64,000 nt of DNA, from positions 124,001 through 188,000 of the forward strand of contig JBKBII010000005.1 in NCBI GenBank assembly GCA_046299415.1, in the 5' to 3' direction. Positions 46,469-55,584 of the stretch are shown here, in pieces. The stretch's first letter is position 1, and each line of letters starts with the position of its first letter. The position numbers and the translations under genes were made by a program. The DNA comes from JBKBII01 sp046299415. GTDB taxonomy: Bacteria > Pseudomonadota > Gammaproteobacteria > Ectothiorhodospirales > Ectothiorhodospiraceae. The notes beneath the pieces were generated by a model. That model did not search any database, was not told the DNA's origin, and worked only from the letters and a program-made list of their open reading frames with translations.

Positions 46469-47962
46469 CTACAAGAAAACAACGTCAAACTGTTCCCGCT
46501 GATAAAGCGTCTCAACCTGAAAACGAATCGGCACGCCGATAAAGTCTTGTAGCTCGGCCAGCCCTGCAGATTCTTCATCCAGCATCAGATCGATGACTTC
46601 CTGCGCAGCCAGCACCCGCAACTCGCGCGTGTCGTACTGTCGCGCCGAACGCAAAATCTCGCGAAAAACCTCATAGCACACCGTCTCCGGCGACTTGACG
46701 AAACCGCGACCCAAGCACACCGGACACGGCTCACACAACAAATGCTCGAGACTCTCGCGCGTGCGCTTGCGCGTCATCTCAACCAATCCGAGGGGACTCA
46801 CCTCACAAATCATATGTTTGGCCGGATCGCGTTCCATCGCTTTATCGAGTGTGCGCATCACCTGGCGACGATGCTCCGCATCCGTCATGTCGATGAAATC
46901 GATGATGATGATCCCACCGAGGTTACGCAAACGAAGTTGCCGTGCGATCGCTTGCGCCGCCTCGATGTTCGTCTTGAAAATCGTCTCTTCCAGGTTGCGA
47001 TGTCCGACGAACCCGCCGGTGTTCACGTCCACCGTCGTCATCGCCTCGGTCTGGTCGATCATCAGATAGCCGCCCGACTTCAAATCGACCCGACGACGCA
47101 AAGCTCGCTGGATCTCCTCCTCGACGTTGAACAACTCGAAGATCGGACGTTCGCCGGGATAGTGCTCGATCCGCTCGACCAATCTGGGCACATACCGTTC
47201 AGCGAACTGGCACAGGCGCACCCAAGACTCACGTGAATCGATCCGGATGCGCTCGATCTCGGTCGAGTTGGTATCGCGCAGGACACGCAACGCCAGCGGA
47301 AGCTCAGCGTGCAGCAGCGCCGGGCCTTGACCCTGAGCGAACTGCTCGCGGATGCCTGACCACAACCGCAACAAAAACTGGATGTCCGAAGCGAGGTCTT
47401 CCTCGGTCGCGGTTTCGGCCGCCGTGCGTGCAATGAACCCAAAACCGGGCGCCAGCTCATCGCGCAGCTGCTCCATCGTCTCGCGCAGACGCCCCCGCAC
47501 CCCCTCATCTTCAATGCGTGTCGAGATCCCGATATTGCCCTGATTCGGCATCAAAACCAGGTTCCGCGATGGGACAGTGATATACGTCGTCAAGCGCGCA
47601 CCCTTGGTCCCCAAAGGATCCTTGACGACCTGCACGAGCACATCCTGGCCTTCGTGCAACAAGCTTGCGATGGCATCGCCCGTGCCACCCGCCTCCGGCC
47701 CATCGACCTCGCTCAAGCCCTCGCCGCGGTCAAGCACCGCGATGTCGTTGACATGCAGGAAGGCTGTTCGATCGAGACCGATGTCGACGAACGCCGCATC
47801 CATGCCCGGCAGCACCCTCGACACCGTGCCGCGATAAATCCCACCGACCAGACCCAGTTTGCGGCTGCGTTCGACATGCAGCTCAGTCAAGACCCCGTTT
47901 TCGACCAGCGCGACGCGGGTCTCCTGCGGCATGATGTTCATCAACAACTCATTGCCCATCAT
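46469..47962 (-). CDS. rng: ribonuclease G
   Basis: Endoribonuclease of the RNase E/G family that matures 16S rRNA and degrades mRNA. The S1 domain contains GIYRGTVSRVLPGMDAAFVD near residue 41. The catalytic part has RTAAETATEEDL near 178, VDVNTGGFVGHRNLEETIFK near 312 and IIIIDFIDMTDAEHR near 350 with the metal-binding Asp. The zinc-link cysteines lie in CEPCPVCLGRG near 414. Length 497 is typical, with no RNase E-type C-terminal scaffold. The ATG at 47962 or 47959 follows an aggaga site. It precedes yhdP as usual, but maf, often upstream, is replaced by rnfH. Confidence 0.97.
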   Translation of the reverse strand: MMGNELLMNIMPQETRVALVENGVLTELHVERSRKLGLVGGIYRGTVSRVLPGMDAAFVDIGLDRTAFLHVNDIAVLDRGEGLSEVDGPEAGGTGDAIASLLHEGQDVLVQVVKDPLGTKGARLTTYITVPSRNLVLMPNQGNIGISTRIEDEGVRGRLRETMEQLRDELAPGFGFIARTAAETATEEDLASDIQFLLRLWSGIREQFAQGQGPALLHAELPLALRVLRDTNSTEIERIRIDSRESWVRLCQFAERYVPRLVERIEHYPGERPIFELFNVEEEIQRALRRRVDLKSGGYLMIDQTEAMTTVDVNTGGFVGHRNLEETIFKTNIEAAQAIARQLRLRNLGGIIIIDFIDMTDAEHRRQVMRTLDKAMERDPAKHMICEVSPLGLVEMTRKRTRESLEHLLCEPCPVCLGRGFVKSPETVCYEVFREILRSARQYDTRELRVLAAQEVIDLMLDEESAGLAELQDFIGVPIRFQVETLYQREQFDVVFL

Positions 47963-48017
47963 GCAGCGCTATCTCCTAGAAAATGGGTTGGCGGCCACCA
48001 CACGTGCTCAATCGCGC

Positions 48018-48419
48018 CTAACGGCGCACATCGTCGGGCCGCGCCACAGCACCCTCTGCTGAAGCAGAAGACGCCGCTCTGGCCTCGTCTCCGGCCGAGC
48101 GCGCCCGCTTTCTGCGCACCTCCTTCGGATCAGCGATCAGGGGGCGATAGATCTCGACCCGATCACCAACACCGAGAACCTGGTCCTTGCGTGTCAGACG
48201 CCCGAAAATACCGACATCAACCTCGGGCCAGTTGATTTCGGCGAACTCATCCAGCACGCCGGACGCCTCGACCGCCTCAGCCACGGTCGTACCCTCCGGC
48301 ACCTCGAGCGCGATCACACGCTGCACCTCGGGCCCCGCCCACGCCACCTCGACCGAGATCACCGCGCCACCCGCTGTAAGAACCGCGACCGCCAGCGCAT
48401 CGGTAGCGTTTTCAGCCAC
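48018..48419 (-). CDS. rnfH: RnfH family ubiquitin-like protein
   Basis: Small beta-grasp protein conserved next to ratA; its molecular role is unclear. The core reads VISVEVAWAGPEVQRVIALE, VAEAVEASGVLDEF, VGIFGRLTRKDQVLGVGDRV and EIYRPLIADPKEVRRKRA, a complete RnfH signature. Extra residues at the N-terminus (about 18) and an Ala/Ser-rich acidic tail bring it to 133, against about 95 in E. coli. Start GTG at 48419 overlaps the ratA stop by 8 nt (GTGGCTGA), so the two are coupled. Confidence 0.93.
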   Translation of the reverse strand: MAENATDALAVAVLTAGGAVISVEVAWAGPEVQRVIALEVPEGTTVAEAVEASGVLDEFAEINWPEVDVGIFGRLTRKDQVLGVGDRVEIYRPLIADPKEVRRKRARSAGDEARAASSASAEGAVARPDDVRR

Positions 48420-48882
48420 GCGACACCGAGCGCACAGTGAGACGTTCGGCCGCACGCCGCTCGAACGCCCCCACCAGCGAATTCGCGATCTGATGAAACA
48501 CGGGCCCGATCGCCAGCGCGACGAGTTTCGAGGCAAACTCAAACTCGAGATCAAGCGAAATCCGCGTCCGCGGCGCCTCATCAGGCGCACGGGGGTCGGC
48601 CTCGAAACGCCACACGCCATCCAGTCGCTTGAACGGCCCGTCGACCAGCCGCATGGTGATTCGATGCGGGCGATCGAGCTCATTCCAAGTGGTGAACGTC
48701 TTCTGCAAACCGCCCCGCGACAACGCAATACTCGCCTTGATCGCACCCTCACGCCGCTCGACCACCTGCGCCGCCCTGCACCCGGGCAAAAACTCGGGGT
48801 AGGACTCGACATCATTCACGAGATCGAACATTTGCTCGACGGAATGCGGCACGACGGCCGAACGACTGACTCGATGGGTCAT
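48412..48882 (-). CDS. ratA: RatA, START-domain (coenzyme Q-binding/polyketide cyclase-like) protein
   Basis: START/Bet v1-fold protein. In E. coli it is described as a toxin that inhibits 70S ribosome formation; homologues of the COQ10 type bind ubiquinone. Family motifs: SAVVPHSVEQMFDLVNDVES near residue 8, YPEFLPGCRAAQVVER, GPFKRLDGVWRFE near 83, and a C-terminal ISLDLEFEFASKLVALAIGP. Length is 156. Its ATG shares a base with the symporter stop codon (TGATG), and its end overlaps rnfH, giving a tightly packed trio. Confidence 0.95.
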   Translation of the reverse strand: MTHRVSRSAVVPHSVEQMFDLVNDVESYPEFLPGCRAAQVVERREGAIKASIALSRGGLQKTFTTWNELDRPHRITMRLVDGPFKRLDGVWRFEADPRAPDEAPRTRISLDLEFEFASKLVALAIGPVFHQIANSLVGAFERRAAERLTVRSVSRG

Positions 48883-50240
48883 CAGATCAACTCGATTGCA
48901 CGCAAAAATATCAGAAGGATCGCGACCGGCACGACGAAACGCAGCAGCATGAGCCAGATCTGGAACAGCACACGATGCCCCAAAGCCAACTCCGATTGCA
49001 CGCTGCGCGTCGTCATTCGCCAACCGACAAACACCGCGACAAAGAACCCACCAAGCGGGAGCAGAACGTTCGCGGTCAGATAGTCGAGAAAATCGAGAAC
49101 GCCTTTGCCGAACAACGTGTAATCCGACCAGACGTTCAGCGACAGCAACGCCCCAATGCCCAACAGCCAGGCCGCCACACTTACCGCAGTCGTCGCCGCT
49201 ACTCGCGTCCATCCGACGTTCTCGACCAAAAAGGCCACCGCCGGTTCGATCAACGAAATAGCAGACGTCCACGCTGCAAAAACCAGCAGGACGAAAAACG
49301 CTGTCCCGAGCCACAAACCGCCCGGCATTTCGGCGAACGCGATCGGTAACGAAACAAAAATCAATCCCGGCCCCTGCGACGGCTCAAGACCAACGGCAAA
49401 CACGATCGGAAAAATGGCCAGACCCGCCAACACAGCCACCAGCGTATCGAGCGAGATGACCGTCACTGACACCCTCGCTATCGACGCCGACTGCGACAAG
49501 TACGAACCGTAAACCATGATCGCACCCATCCCAAGAGACAACGTAAAGAATGCCTGTCCCATCGCGATCAACACGGCATTGGTCGAAAGGGCAGAAAAAT
49601 CGGCCCGGAACATAAACTCGAAGCCTTCGCGGAAAGACCCGTTGACAACGGCGTAGCCCACCAACAACAGCAACAGCAAGAACAGCGCCGGCATCAACAC
49701 AGTCACCGCTCGCTCGATACCCGGCTGCACGCCGCGTGCGACCACCATCGCCGTCATCACCATAAAGATCGTGTGCCACGCCAGAAGAATTTCAGCCTGC
49801 CCGACCATCCCGCCGAACAGCGCTTCCGAACCCGCCGCATCGAGGCCGGCGAACACTCCGCCCGCCGCCTTGAACACGTACGCCATCGACCATCCCGCGA
49901 CGACCGAATAGAACGACAGAATCAGAAAACCGGCAACCACCCCAAACCAGCCGACCAACGTCCAGGCGCGCGATAACCCTTCCTCGCGCGCGATCGAACG
50001 CATCGTATTGATTGGGCTTTGGCGGCCCCGCCGACCGACCAGAATCTCAGCCATCATCAGCGGCAAGCCGATGCCGACGATGCACGCGAGGTACACCAAC
50101 ACAAACGCCCCGCCGCCATTCTCGCCGGCGATGTACGGAAAACGCCAGATATTACCGAGGCCGACAGCCGAGCCGGTCGCTGCCAGCACGAACGCCAGGC
50201 GAGTCGACCACTGACCATGGATTGAAATTGACGTCGACAT
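48882..50240 (-). CDS. sodium-dependent transporter, neurotransmitter:sodium symporter (SNF/NSS) family
   Basis: LeuT-fold inner-membrane symporter importing a small substrate, probably an amino acid, with Na+. The N-terminal signature WSTRLAFVLAATGSAVGLGN then IWRFPYIAGENGGGAFVLVY forms the broken first helix and the sodium site. About 11 hydrophobic helices are visible over 452 residues, ending in LLRFVVPVAILLIFLRAIEL. The ATG at 50240 has gga upstream. It is transcriptionally ahead of ratA-rnfH-rng and overlaps ratA by one base. Substrate unknown. Confidence 0.93.
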   Translation of the reverse strand: MSTSISIHGQWSTRLAFVLAATGSAVGLGNIWRFPYIAGENGGGAFVLVYLACIVGIGLPLMMAEILVGRRGRQSPINTMRSIAREEGLSRAWTLVGWFGVVAGFLILSFYSVVAGWSMAYVFKAAGGVFAGLDAAGSEALFGGMVGQAEILLAWHTIFMVMTAMVVARGVQPGIERAVTVLMPALFLLLLLLVGYAVVNGSFREGFEFMFRADFSALSTNAVLIAMGQAFFTLSLGMGAIMVYGSYLSQSASIARVSVTVISLDTLVAVLAGLAIFPIVFAVGLEPSQGPGLIFVSLPIAFAEMPGGLWLGTAFFVLLVFAAWTSAISLIEPAVAFLVENVGWTRVAATTAVSVAAWLLGIGALLSLNVWSDYTLFGKGVLDFLDYLTANVLLPLGGFFVAVFVGWRMTTRSVQSELALGHRVLFQIWLMLLRFVVPVAILLIFLRAIELI

Positions 50241-50783
50241 AATTTTTTCCAGTTCTAATTGAACAACGACCCAATGTATGCATGAAGGGTCTCGCCAAAT
50301 TGATGCACGACGACCCACCGAACTTCACCTCCGACGCCTGGATGACAAGCGATCGGCCATCGCTCCGACCCGGAGCGAGTCGTCACTCCCTGCGCCAGCG
50401 TGCCATTGCGCGTGATGACTCACGCAACGATACCGGCGCCCCTGCAAGTCTTGCCTAGGAAAGCTACGCTGAGATTCGCTCCAGCACTGAGTCAAGCACG
50501 CCCTCAAGGATACGAGAGTGCAGCAACGCACGGCGGCTGATCGCGCTCCGCAGCGCCAGTAGCGGCCAACTCGACGACGGCCCCTCAACGCACGACTGCA
50601 GCCGAAATACAAATATCGCGCCAACCCGCGCAAATCCATGAAACAGGCTGCGTAATCGCCGCTAGGATCGATTTAGAAAGTCACGAGCCAGACGTCTAGC
50701 CGAATCACCAAGGCCAGTCTTGCGACATCGCACACACGTCACGTAGAAACCGTGCCACAGCGCTTCCCTCTATACTCTCGGCC
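50241..50783. other. divergent spacer between the symporter gene and smpB
   Basis: About 540 bp. It contains a perfect 8-bp inverted repeat with a 3-nt loop at 50360-50378 (tcgctccg-acc-cggagcga), about 120 bp before the symporter start. No T-tract follows on either strand. It could be an operator or leader structure. I looked for glycine or other riboswitch core elements and saw none. Confidence 0.45.
50771..50776 (+). promoter_or_regulatory. -10 element (TATACT) immediately before smpB
   Basis: A four- to five-of-six match to TATAAT whose expected start site, 50783-50784, coincides with the A of the smpB ATG. No purine-rich ribosome binding site lies between. The -35 region at 17 bp (near 50748-50753) is poor. 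The element suggests that at least one smpB transcript is leaderless; it could also be a chance match. Confidence 0.35.
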
Positions 50784-51263
50784 ATGTCCAAATCGAAAAC
50801 GTCCGCCGGCAACGCGTCGGCCACAATCGCCCTCAATCGCAAAGCGCGCCACGACTTTCACATCGAGGATCGCTTTGAAGCCGGCCTCGTACTCGAGGGG
50901 TGGGAAGTCAAATCGCTGCGCGCTGGACGCATACAAATCAGCGAGTCCTACGTGATTGTGCGCGACGGCGAAGCATTTTTGTTCGGCGCGCTGATCACCC
51001 CACTGAATACGGCATCGACTCACATCCACCCCGATGCGCGCCGCACACGCAAGCTCCTGCTGCATCGACGCGAACTGGCACAGCTCATCGGCGCAGTCGA
51101 ACGCAAGGGTTACACCTTGATCCCAACGGCGATGTACTGGAAACGCGGTCGAGCCAAACTCGAAGTCGGTCTCGCCAAGGGCAAAAAACAACACGACAAA
51201 CGCGCCGCGGAACGTGAAGCCGACTGGGCACGCGAGCGAAACCGGCTGCTCAAGATCGCGTAA
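50784..51263 (+). CDS. smpB: SsrA-binding protein SmpB
   Basis: Binds tmRNA and delivers it to stalled ribosomes in trans-translation. The 159-residue product has the SmpB core: IALNRKARHDFHIEDRFEAG, LEGWEVKSLRAGRIQISESY, PLNTASTHIHPDARRTRKLL and GYTLIPTAMYWKRGRAKLEV, then a basic tail typical of the family (KGKKQHDKRAAEREADWARE). The frame and start MSKSK agree with homologues. It is divergent from the symporter-ratA-rnfH group, a standard arrangement. The tmRNA gene ssrA was not found in the window. Confidence 0.97.
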   Translation: MSKSKTSAGNASATIALNRKARHDFHIEDRFEAGLVLEGWEVKSLRAGRIQISESYVIVRDGEAFLFGALITPLNTASTHIHPDARRTRKLLLHRRELAQLIGAVERKGYTLIPTAMYWKRGRAKLEVGLAKGKKQHDKRAAEREADWARERNRLLKIA

Positions 51264-51422
51264 GACCCCAACGCGCGGATCACATCGCCAATCCCGCGAC
51301 GCCAACTCGGCTCTCGCGCCGCGCAAACAGCGTCACCGCACGGGCCATAGGCGGCAAAAGGACTGCGACAGCGCGTCAAACCCGCCCGCCTATCTCTAAG
51401 CGGCGCCCTCCCCCGCACGTCT

Positions 51423-52181
51423 CTACGCAGGGTCCTGCGTCGTCACCCGCCGCCAGATCGCGGCGCCCGACGCCTTGTCAAGCAAAGCCAACAACTCATC
51501 ATGAGCAGCCAACTCGTCGGCCGTCGGTGCAATCACTCGCAGCGCGCCCCTGCGTGAGTGTTGCCGCGCGCCGCCATCCTGCGACTGCTGGGCCTCGAGC
51601 GACAGACCGACCTGTCCTCCGGTCATCGCGAGATAAACGTCGGCCAACAGCTCGGCGTCGAGCAAAGCGCCATGGAACTTTCGAGCTGAAGCATTGACGC
51701 CGTAGCGCTTGCACAAGGCATCGAGCGACGCCCGAGCCCCCGGATTGAGCTTGCGCGCAAGCGGCAACGTATCGAGCACCGCGCACCGGGACTGTAAATC
51801 GCGTACCGGTGCACCGGCCCGCTCCAGCTCAGCATTCAAAAAAGCGAGGTCGAACGGCGCATTGTGGATAACCAACTCGGCGCCATCCAAAAACGACAGC
51901 AACTCGTCCTGCACATCACGGAATCGCGGCTGCTTCGCCAAAAACTCATTCGTCAGACCGTGAACCTCGATCGCACCGGCATCGACCTCGCGATCCGGAC
52001 ACAAGTAACAGTGAAAACGCGCCCCAGTCAGGCGTCGGTCGACAATCTCCAAAGCGCCGATCTCAATCACGCGATGACCATCGGCCGGTGATAGACCTGT
52101 TGTTTCTGTGTCCAGTACCACTTGTCGATGTCGCTGCGAACCCGCGACATTCGCGTCCACCGACTGCCCATTTCCGTTCAT
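51423..52181 (-). CDS. dnaQ: DNA polymerase III epsilon subunit (3'-5' proofreading exonuclease)
   Basis: DEDDh exonuclease that proofreads in the Pol III core. Exo I VVLDTETTGLSPADGHRVIE near residue 21, Exo II VIHNAPFDLAFLNAEL near 103 and Exo III KFHGALLDAELLADVYLAM near 168 are intact. The C-terminal region beyond residue 190, which contacts the polymerase alpha subunit, is longer and less conserved; total 252 residues. The start overlaps the rnhA stop by 4 nt (ATGA). Homologues are either divergent or coupled to rnhA; here they are coupled in the order rnhA-dnaQ. Confidence 0.96.
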   Translation of the reverse strand: MNGNGQSVDANVAGSQRHRQVVLDTETTGLSPADGHRVIEIGALEIVDRRLTGARFHCYLCPDREVDAGAIEVHGLTNEFLAKQPRFRDVQDELLSFLDGAELVIHNAPFDLAFLNAELERAGAPVRDLQSRCAVLDTLPLARKLNPGARASLDALCKRYGVNASARKFHGALLDAELLADVYLAMTGGQVGLSLEAQQSQDGGARQHSRRGALRVIAPTADELAAHDELLALLDKASGAAIWRRVTTQDPA

Positions 52182-52627
52182 ACCGATCCCTTTCTCAGCA
52201 TGGCGTCGATCGCCTCATTGGCCAGCCGATCGACCCGCTCATTCTCGGGATGACCACTGTGACCTCGCACCCAGAACCACTCGACGCGGTGCTGACTCAA
52301 CAAGTGATCAAGGACCTCCCACAAATCCCGATTCTTGACCTCGCCGCCGTTCGCGGCACGCCATCCCCGGCGCTTCCAACCCGCAAGCCACTCCGTACAG
52401 CCCTTCTTGACGTAAGTCGAGTCCGTAGTTAAACGCACATCACAAGGCCGATTCAAAGCCTCCAGAGCCCGAATCACCGCCAACATCTCCATCCGATTAT
52501 TGGTCGTCAGCGGCTCCGCGCCCGACAATTCACGCTCGTTCGAACCACGGCGCAGCAACGCGCCCCAACCGCCTGGCCCGGGATTCCCGCGACATGCGCC
52601 GTCGGTAAAGATATCAACCTCGTCCAT
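52178..52627 (-). CDS. rnhA: ribonuclease HI
   Basis: Degrades RNA in RNA-DNA hybrids. The catalytic carboxylates are visible: VDIFTDGACRGNPGPGGWGA (Asp near residue 9), TNNRMEMLAVIRAL (Glu near 47), LTTDSTYVKKGCTEWL (Asp near 69) and VRGHSGHPENERVDRLANEA (His/Asp near 123-133). Length 149 is typical. The second ATG, 52627, has ggag 6 nt upstream; the ATG at 52630 is too close to that site. Directly coupled to dnaQ. Confidence 0.98.
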   Translation of the reverse strand: MDEVDIFTDGACRGNPGPGGWGALLRRGSNERELSGAEPLTTNNRMEMLAVIRALEALNRPCDVRLTTDSTYVKKGCTEWLAGWKRRGWRAANGGEVKNRDLWEVLDHLLSQHRVEWFWVRGHSGHPENERVDRLANEAIDAMLRKGSV

Positions 52628-53083
52628 CATTCACTCCGTAAAACGCAGACCGGCACGCCACGACACTCTCGGCGTCCCGCCATTTTCTGCTGATCCTTGC
52701 TGTTGCCGGATCATGACACTGAATCACAGCCCAAAGTCCAAGCCTCGAGTCACAGCGATTCGTCACGACCCAAAGTGATACCCGAAAACGCCGCCGCGCT
52801 ACGGAAAGTCGCGCTACGGGTCCGAGGTCGAACCCAGAACGACGGCAAAAATGGGACGAGTCCGATCAAATGATTCGTATCGTGATCAACGCCGCCGCAA
52901 GTGGACCCGTCATAAAAGACGGCTGCGCACGCGTACCACCCTGCGCAGCTCCGTTTTGCGCCCAGCACGCCGTCCACCGACCGCACCCCGAACGCTGATG
53001 AAGGGCCTTCGCAAAGATCGATGGGTGAGTAAGACAAAACCTCGGCCAGTGCCGTACCGGTCAGCGTCGATGCGCGCGCAGAC
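52628..53083. other. gene-free interval between the yafS-like gene and rnhA
   Basis: About 455 bp with no recognisable gene, hairpin or repeat. In relatives the methyltransferase gene and rnhA are nearly contiguous. Confidence 0.4.
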
Positions 53084-54739
53084 TCAGCGTTTCACGCAGC
53101 GCGACGACGACGCTCCACGCGCCGCCTGACCATCACGCGCCAAGGCGACGCCGGGCGCCCAGCCGCGTCGTCTGACCGACCGCCTCGGCCCGAGCCGCAG
53201 CACTTGAGTGTCGATCCTTTGCCATGAGCACGCCTGCCCACGAGCGCGATCGGGGCACAACTGCGCCAACCGCGCATCGAATCCTCGCCACAGCGCCGAC
53301 CAGCTCGTCAAACCAAGACCGATTCGAGCGGTCAATTGCCGCCCCGGAGCCGGCCCGGATCCAGCTCTACCTGTAAATTCCGCTCCGTATCCGGACTCGG
53401 AAATCGACGACGTCCCTCGCTCCCACCGAGCACTCGACCGCTGCTCGTTCCTCGGCCCAGCCAGCGGTGATCGACGTCCCCACCACGACCAGGCTTCGCA
53501 TCGGTGCAATCGCCAGTCACAAGTCGTGTGCACAACCGAGTAACCAGACTGATGTCGAGGCAGTGATCGCGCTGACGACACCCCGGGGAACTGACGCCGC
53601 GGGCCAACCCAAAGAACGTACCCGCCGGGCGCCAACACGCGACACAGCTCATCGAAAGCCTCGGGACGGCGCAAGGTCCGCGTTACCTCACCGAGGACCA
53701 CGATGATCTGCGCAGACCCAGACTCCAACGGCCAGGCGTCTGGTGACGCGATCACAGCGCCTCGCTTGCACGCTGCCGCGGCCGACCCCTCATCGAGATC
53801 ATCCCGGCCTCTCTGCGCGGTCGCCGAAGAGCCCGGAGCGCCGACGCTCGAGGCCTGCGAACGGCCCTCATCGACGTGTCGCGCCAAACGCTTGCTCAGG
53901 CGCGACATCAACCAATAGCGCGCCTTCTTGATGGACGACGGCACTCCGCACTGGCGAGCCATCCTCCACCCCATCCGCCAACGAGGGCCACCCACAGGTT
54001 CGGGCGCCATTAAGCCCAGCGCTATCGTCGTGCGACGATATCCCAGAGTCAAAGGCCCGAGCGACGCGAGCGCAGTCGCTCGTACTCGGCTCAGATGCTG
54101 AAGGGCCCGATGCGTATCGAGCTCGTCCTGCCCACCGCGATGCTCACCACCGTGTACGCTGGCTGAAACACCGACGGGCTCGCGACCCACTACTGCCTCA
54201 CTGGCTTCGGCGCCAGAACAGAAAGGCTGACCCGAAACAGCCGTCGAGTCCGAGGCGTTAGCCGGCTCAGCTGCATGCACAAGTTCCTTACCCCCGATGG
54301 AGGGCACCGCCTTGCAGTGCGAGCCTCCGTCCTTGGCGGTCGGGTGATCACCTACTTGTCGGCCCGCACGCCGTTCCGCGCTGCGGCGCACGCCGCTCGA
54401 ATCGTCGTCAAGTTTTGCACCGCGCAACGCCTTGTCGGGCGCGGCACAGCCGACAAAGACCACGCTCCCCACACTCGGGGCACGCTCGAGTATCGCAGCC
54501 AACAACCCCGCCCAGGTCAGCGTTGCGCCATTGGGCGCATCGTGACCCGTGGCATCGTCCTCGGCATTCACCGCAAACCATGGTTGGGATCGGCCCGCCG
54601 AACCCCTCACGGCTGATGAACGGCACGCATCAACAGCGACGCAGCGACCGTCACCCATGGCAGCGGCAGAATCTACAACTGTGACGCGCGAGCTCGCCTT
54701 CACCGAATCCACCCCACCGGTTGTCGAAGCCAGAAGCAT
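53084..54739 (-). CDS. YafS-like SAM-dependent methyltransferase-fold protein, strongly expanded
   Basis: Position next to rnhA-dnaQ and near mltD corresponds to E. coli yafS. The recognisable part is residues about 345-400: SPDAWPLESGSAQIIVVLGE then LRRPEAFDELCRVLAPGGYV, aligning with the motif II-III region of class I methyltransferases. The SAM-binding segment would be VGSVVFVGCAAPD near residue 90, which departs from the GxGxG consensus. A stretch of about 110 low-complexity residues (100-205) and another near 285-340 inflate it to 551 residues, against about 240 for YafS. It may be functional but divergent, or decaying while its frame stays open. The ATG at 54739 has no clear ribosome site. 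Confidence 0.6.
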   Translation of the reverse strand: MLLASTTGGVDSVKASSRVTVVDSAAAMGDGRCVAVDACRSSAVRGSAGRSQPWFAVNAEDDATGHDAPNGATLTWAGLLAAILERAPSVGSVVFVGCAAPDKALRGAKLDDDSSGVRRSAERRAGRQVGDHPTAKDGGSHCKAVPSIGGKELVHAAEPANASDSTAVSGQPFCSGAEASEAVVGREPVGVSASVHGGEHRGGQDELDTHRALQHLSRVRATALASLGPLTLGYRRTTIALGLMAPEPVGGPRWRMGWRMARQCGVPSSIKKARYWLMSRLSKRLARHVDEGRSQASSVGAPGSSATAQRGRDDLDEGSAAAACKRGAVIASPDAWPLESGSAQIIVVLGEVTRTLRRPEAFDELCRVLAPGGYVLWVGPRRQFPGVSSARSLPRHQSGYSVVHTTCDWRLHRCEAWSWWGRRSPLAGPRNEQRSSARWERGTSSISESGYGAEFTGRAGSGPAPGRQLTARIGLGLTSWSALWRGFDARLAQLCPDRARGQACSWQRIDTQVLRLGPRRSVRRRGWAPGVALARDGQAARGASSSRCVKR

Positions 54740-55584
54740 CCAAGCACGAGCCGCTCACTGAAGAACACGGGCCGCGGACCGATCATCGGGTCAAAGTATC
54801 GATGGTCGTCAAAGCGATTACCAAATCCCAGCACGCGATGCCCTCGTCGAACTCGAGCCGCACATTTGGTAGTGAGACAGGTCTTGAGACGGCTTCCCGG
54901 CCTTAGCCTCAACCTGAGCCTCAACGCGAGGCGCGATCTTCATTCACGGTTCGCCGCGCCAGCTCAAACGACCTCGGGGCAAGGCCAACGGCCTCGAGGC
55001 ACCGCCCAACGATTCGGGCTATCGAGACCAACCGACGTGCCAACCGACACAGGCCGAAGAGCCTGAACGAAGACCGAACCAGCGTCCAATCAACCTCAAT
55101 CCGGCACGCGCCAGTCCTCTCGACGACGCTTCACCCTTCACAGCCACCAAGGCCGGTACCACATCGACGCACCGCCGATGCCGCTCCCTGTGACACACCG
55201 CGGAACGATTTCAAGCGCCAGAACACATGACCCGGATTGCCGGACCACACCGATACGCGAACCCACTTTGCACGCCAAGCCGCCGGACCGCGGCGCACGG
55301 ACCGAGCAACGACATGGGGCACCACAGTCGGCGTAACTGATCCTGGCAGAAGAAGGACCCAGCGGATTGCAGGCGGCGGAACAATGTCACGCCCCCCAGA
55401 CTCGAGCGGCCGCGCCGGCGTTGATGCAGTGCCACACAGCGCTCGCGCGCGCATCGCGGAGACGCCTCGCTAAACTATCGACGCGACGCGTCACGTCCAC
55501 CGACGTGAGGACACGACCTGCTTGGTCTGAAGTGAATATCCGGCTATGCTCTCGCCACCTGAATACAACGAGTCGCCCCGACGC
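54740..55584. other. divergent spacer between the yafS-like gene and mltD
   Basis: About 840 bp. gloB (glyoxalase II), commonly found here, is absent. Only the mltD promoter candidate (55522-55550) is supportable. Short open frames on both strands are unlike proteins. Confidence 0.5.
55522..55550 (+). promoter_or_regulatory. candidate sigma-70 promoter of mltD
   Basis: TTGGTC (55522-55527), 17 bp spacer, TATGCT (55545-55550). The expected start near 55557 lies after the in-frame ATG at 55546, which overlaps the -10. If real, this excludes 55546 as the translation start and favours 55585. Confidence 0.45.

Noticed and set aside
50241..50500. Glycine riboswitch in front of the sodium symporter
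   Set aside because: Such transporters are often so regulated, but I could not find the conserved core elements; only a simple hairpin (50360-50378) is present.
54740..55584. gloB (hydroxyacylglutathione hydrolase) expected beside yafS and mltD
   Set aside because: No metallo-beta-lactamase motif (HxHxDH) is encoded on either strand in this interval.
55546..55584. ATG at 55546 as mltD start
   Set aside because: It overlaps the -10 of the likely mltD promoter and would lie upstream of the expected transcription start.
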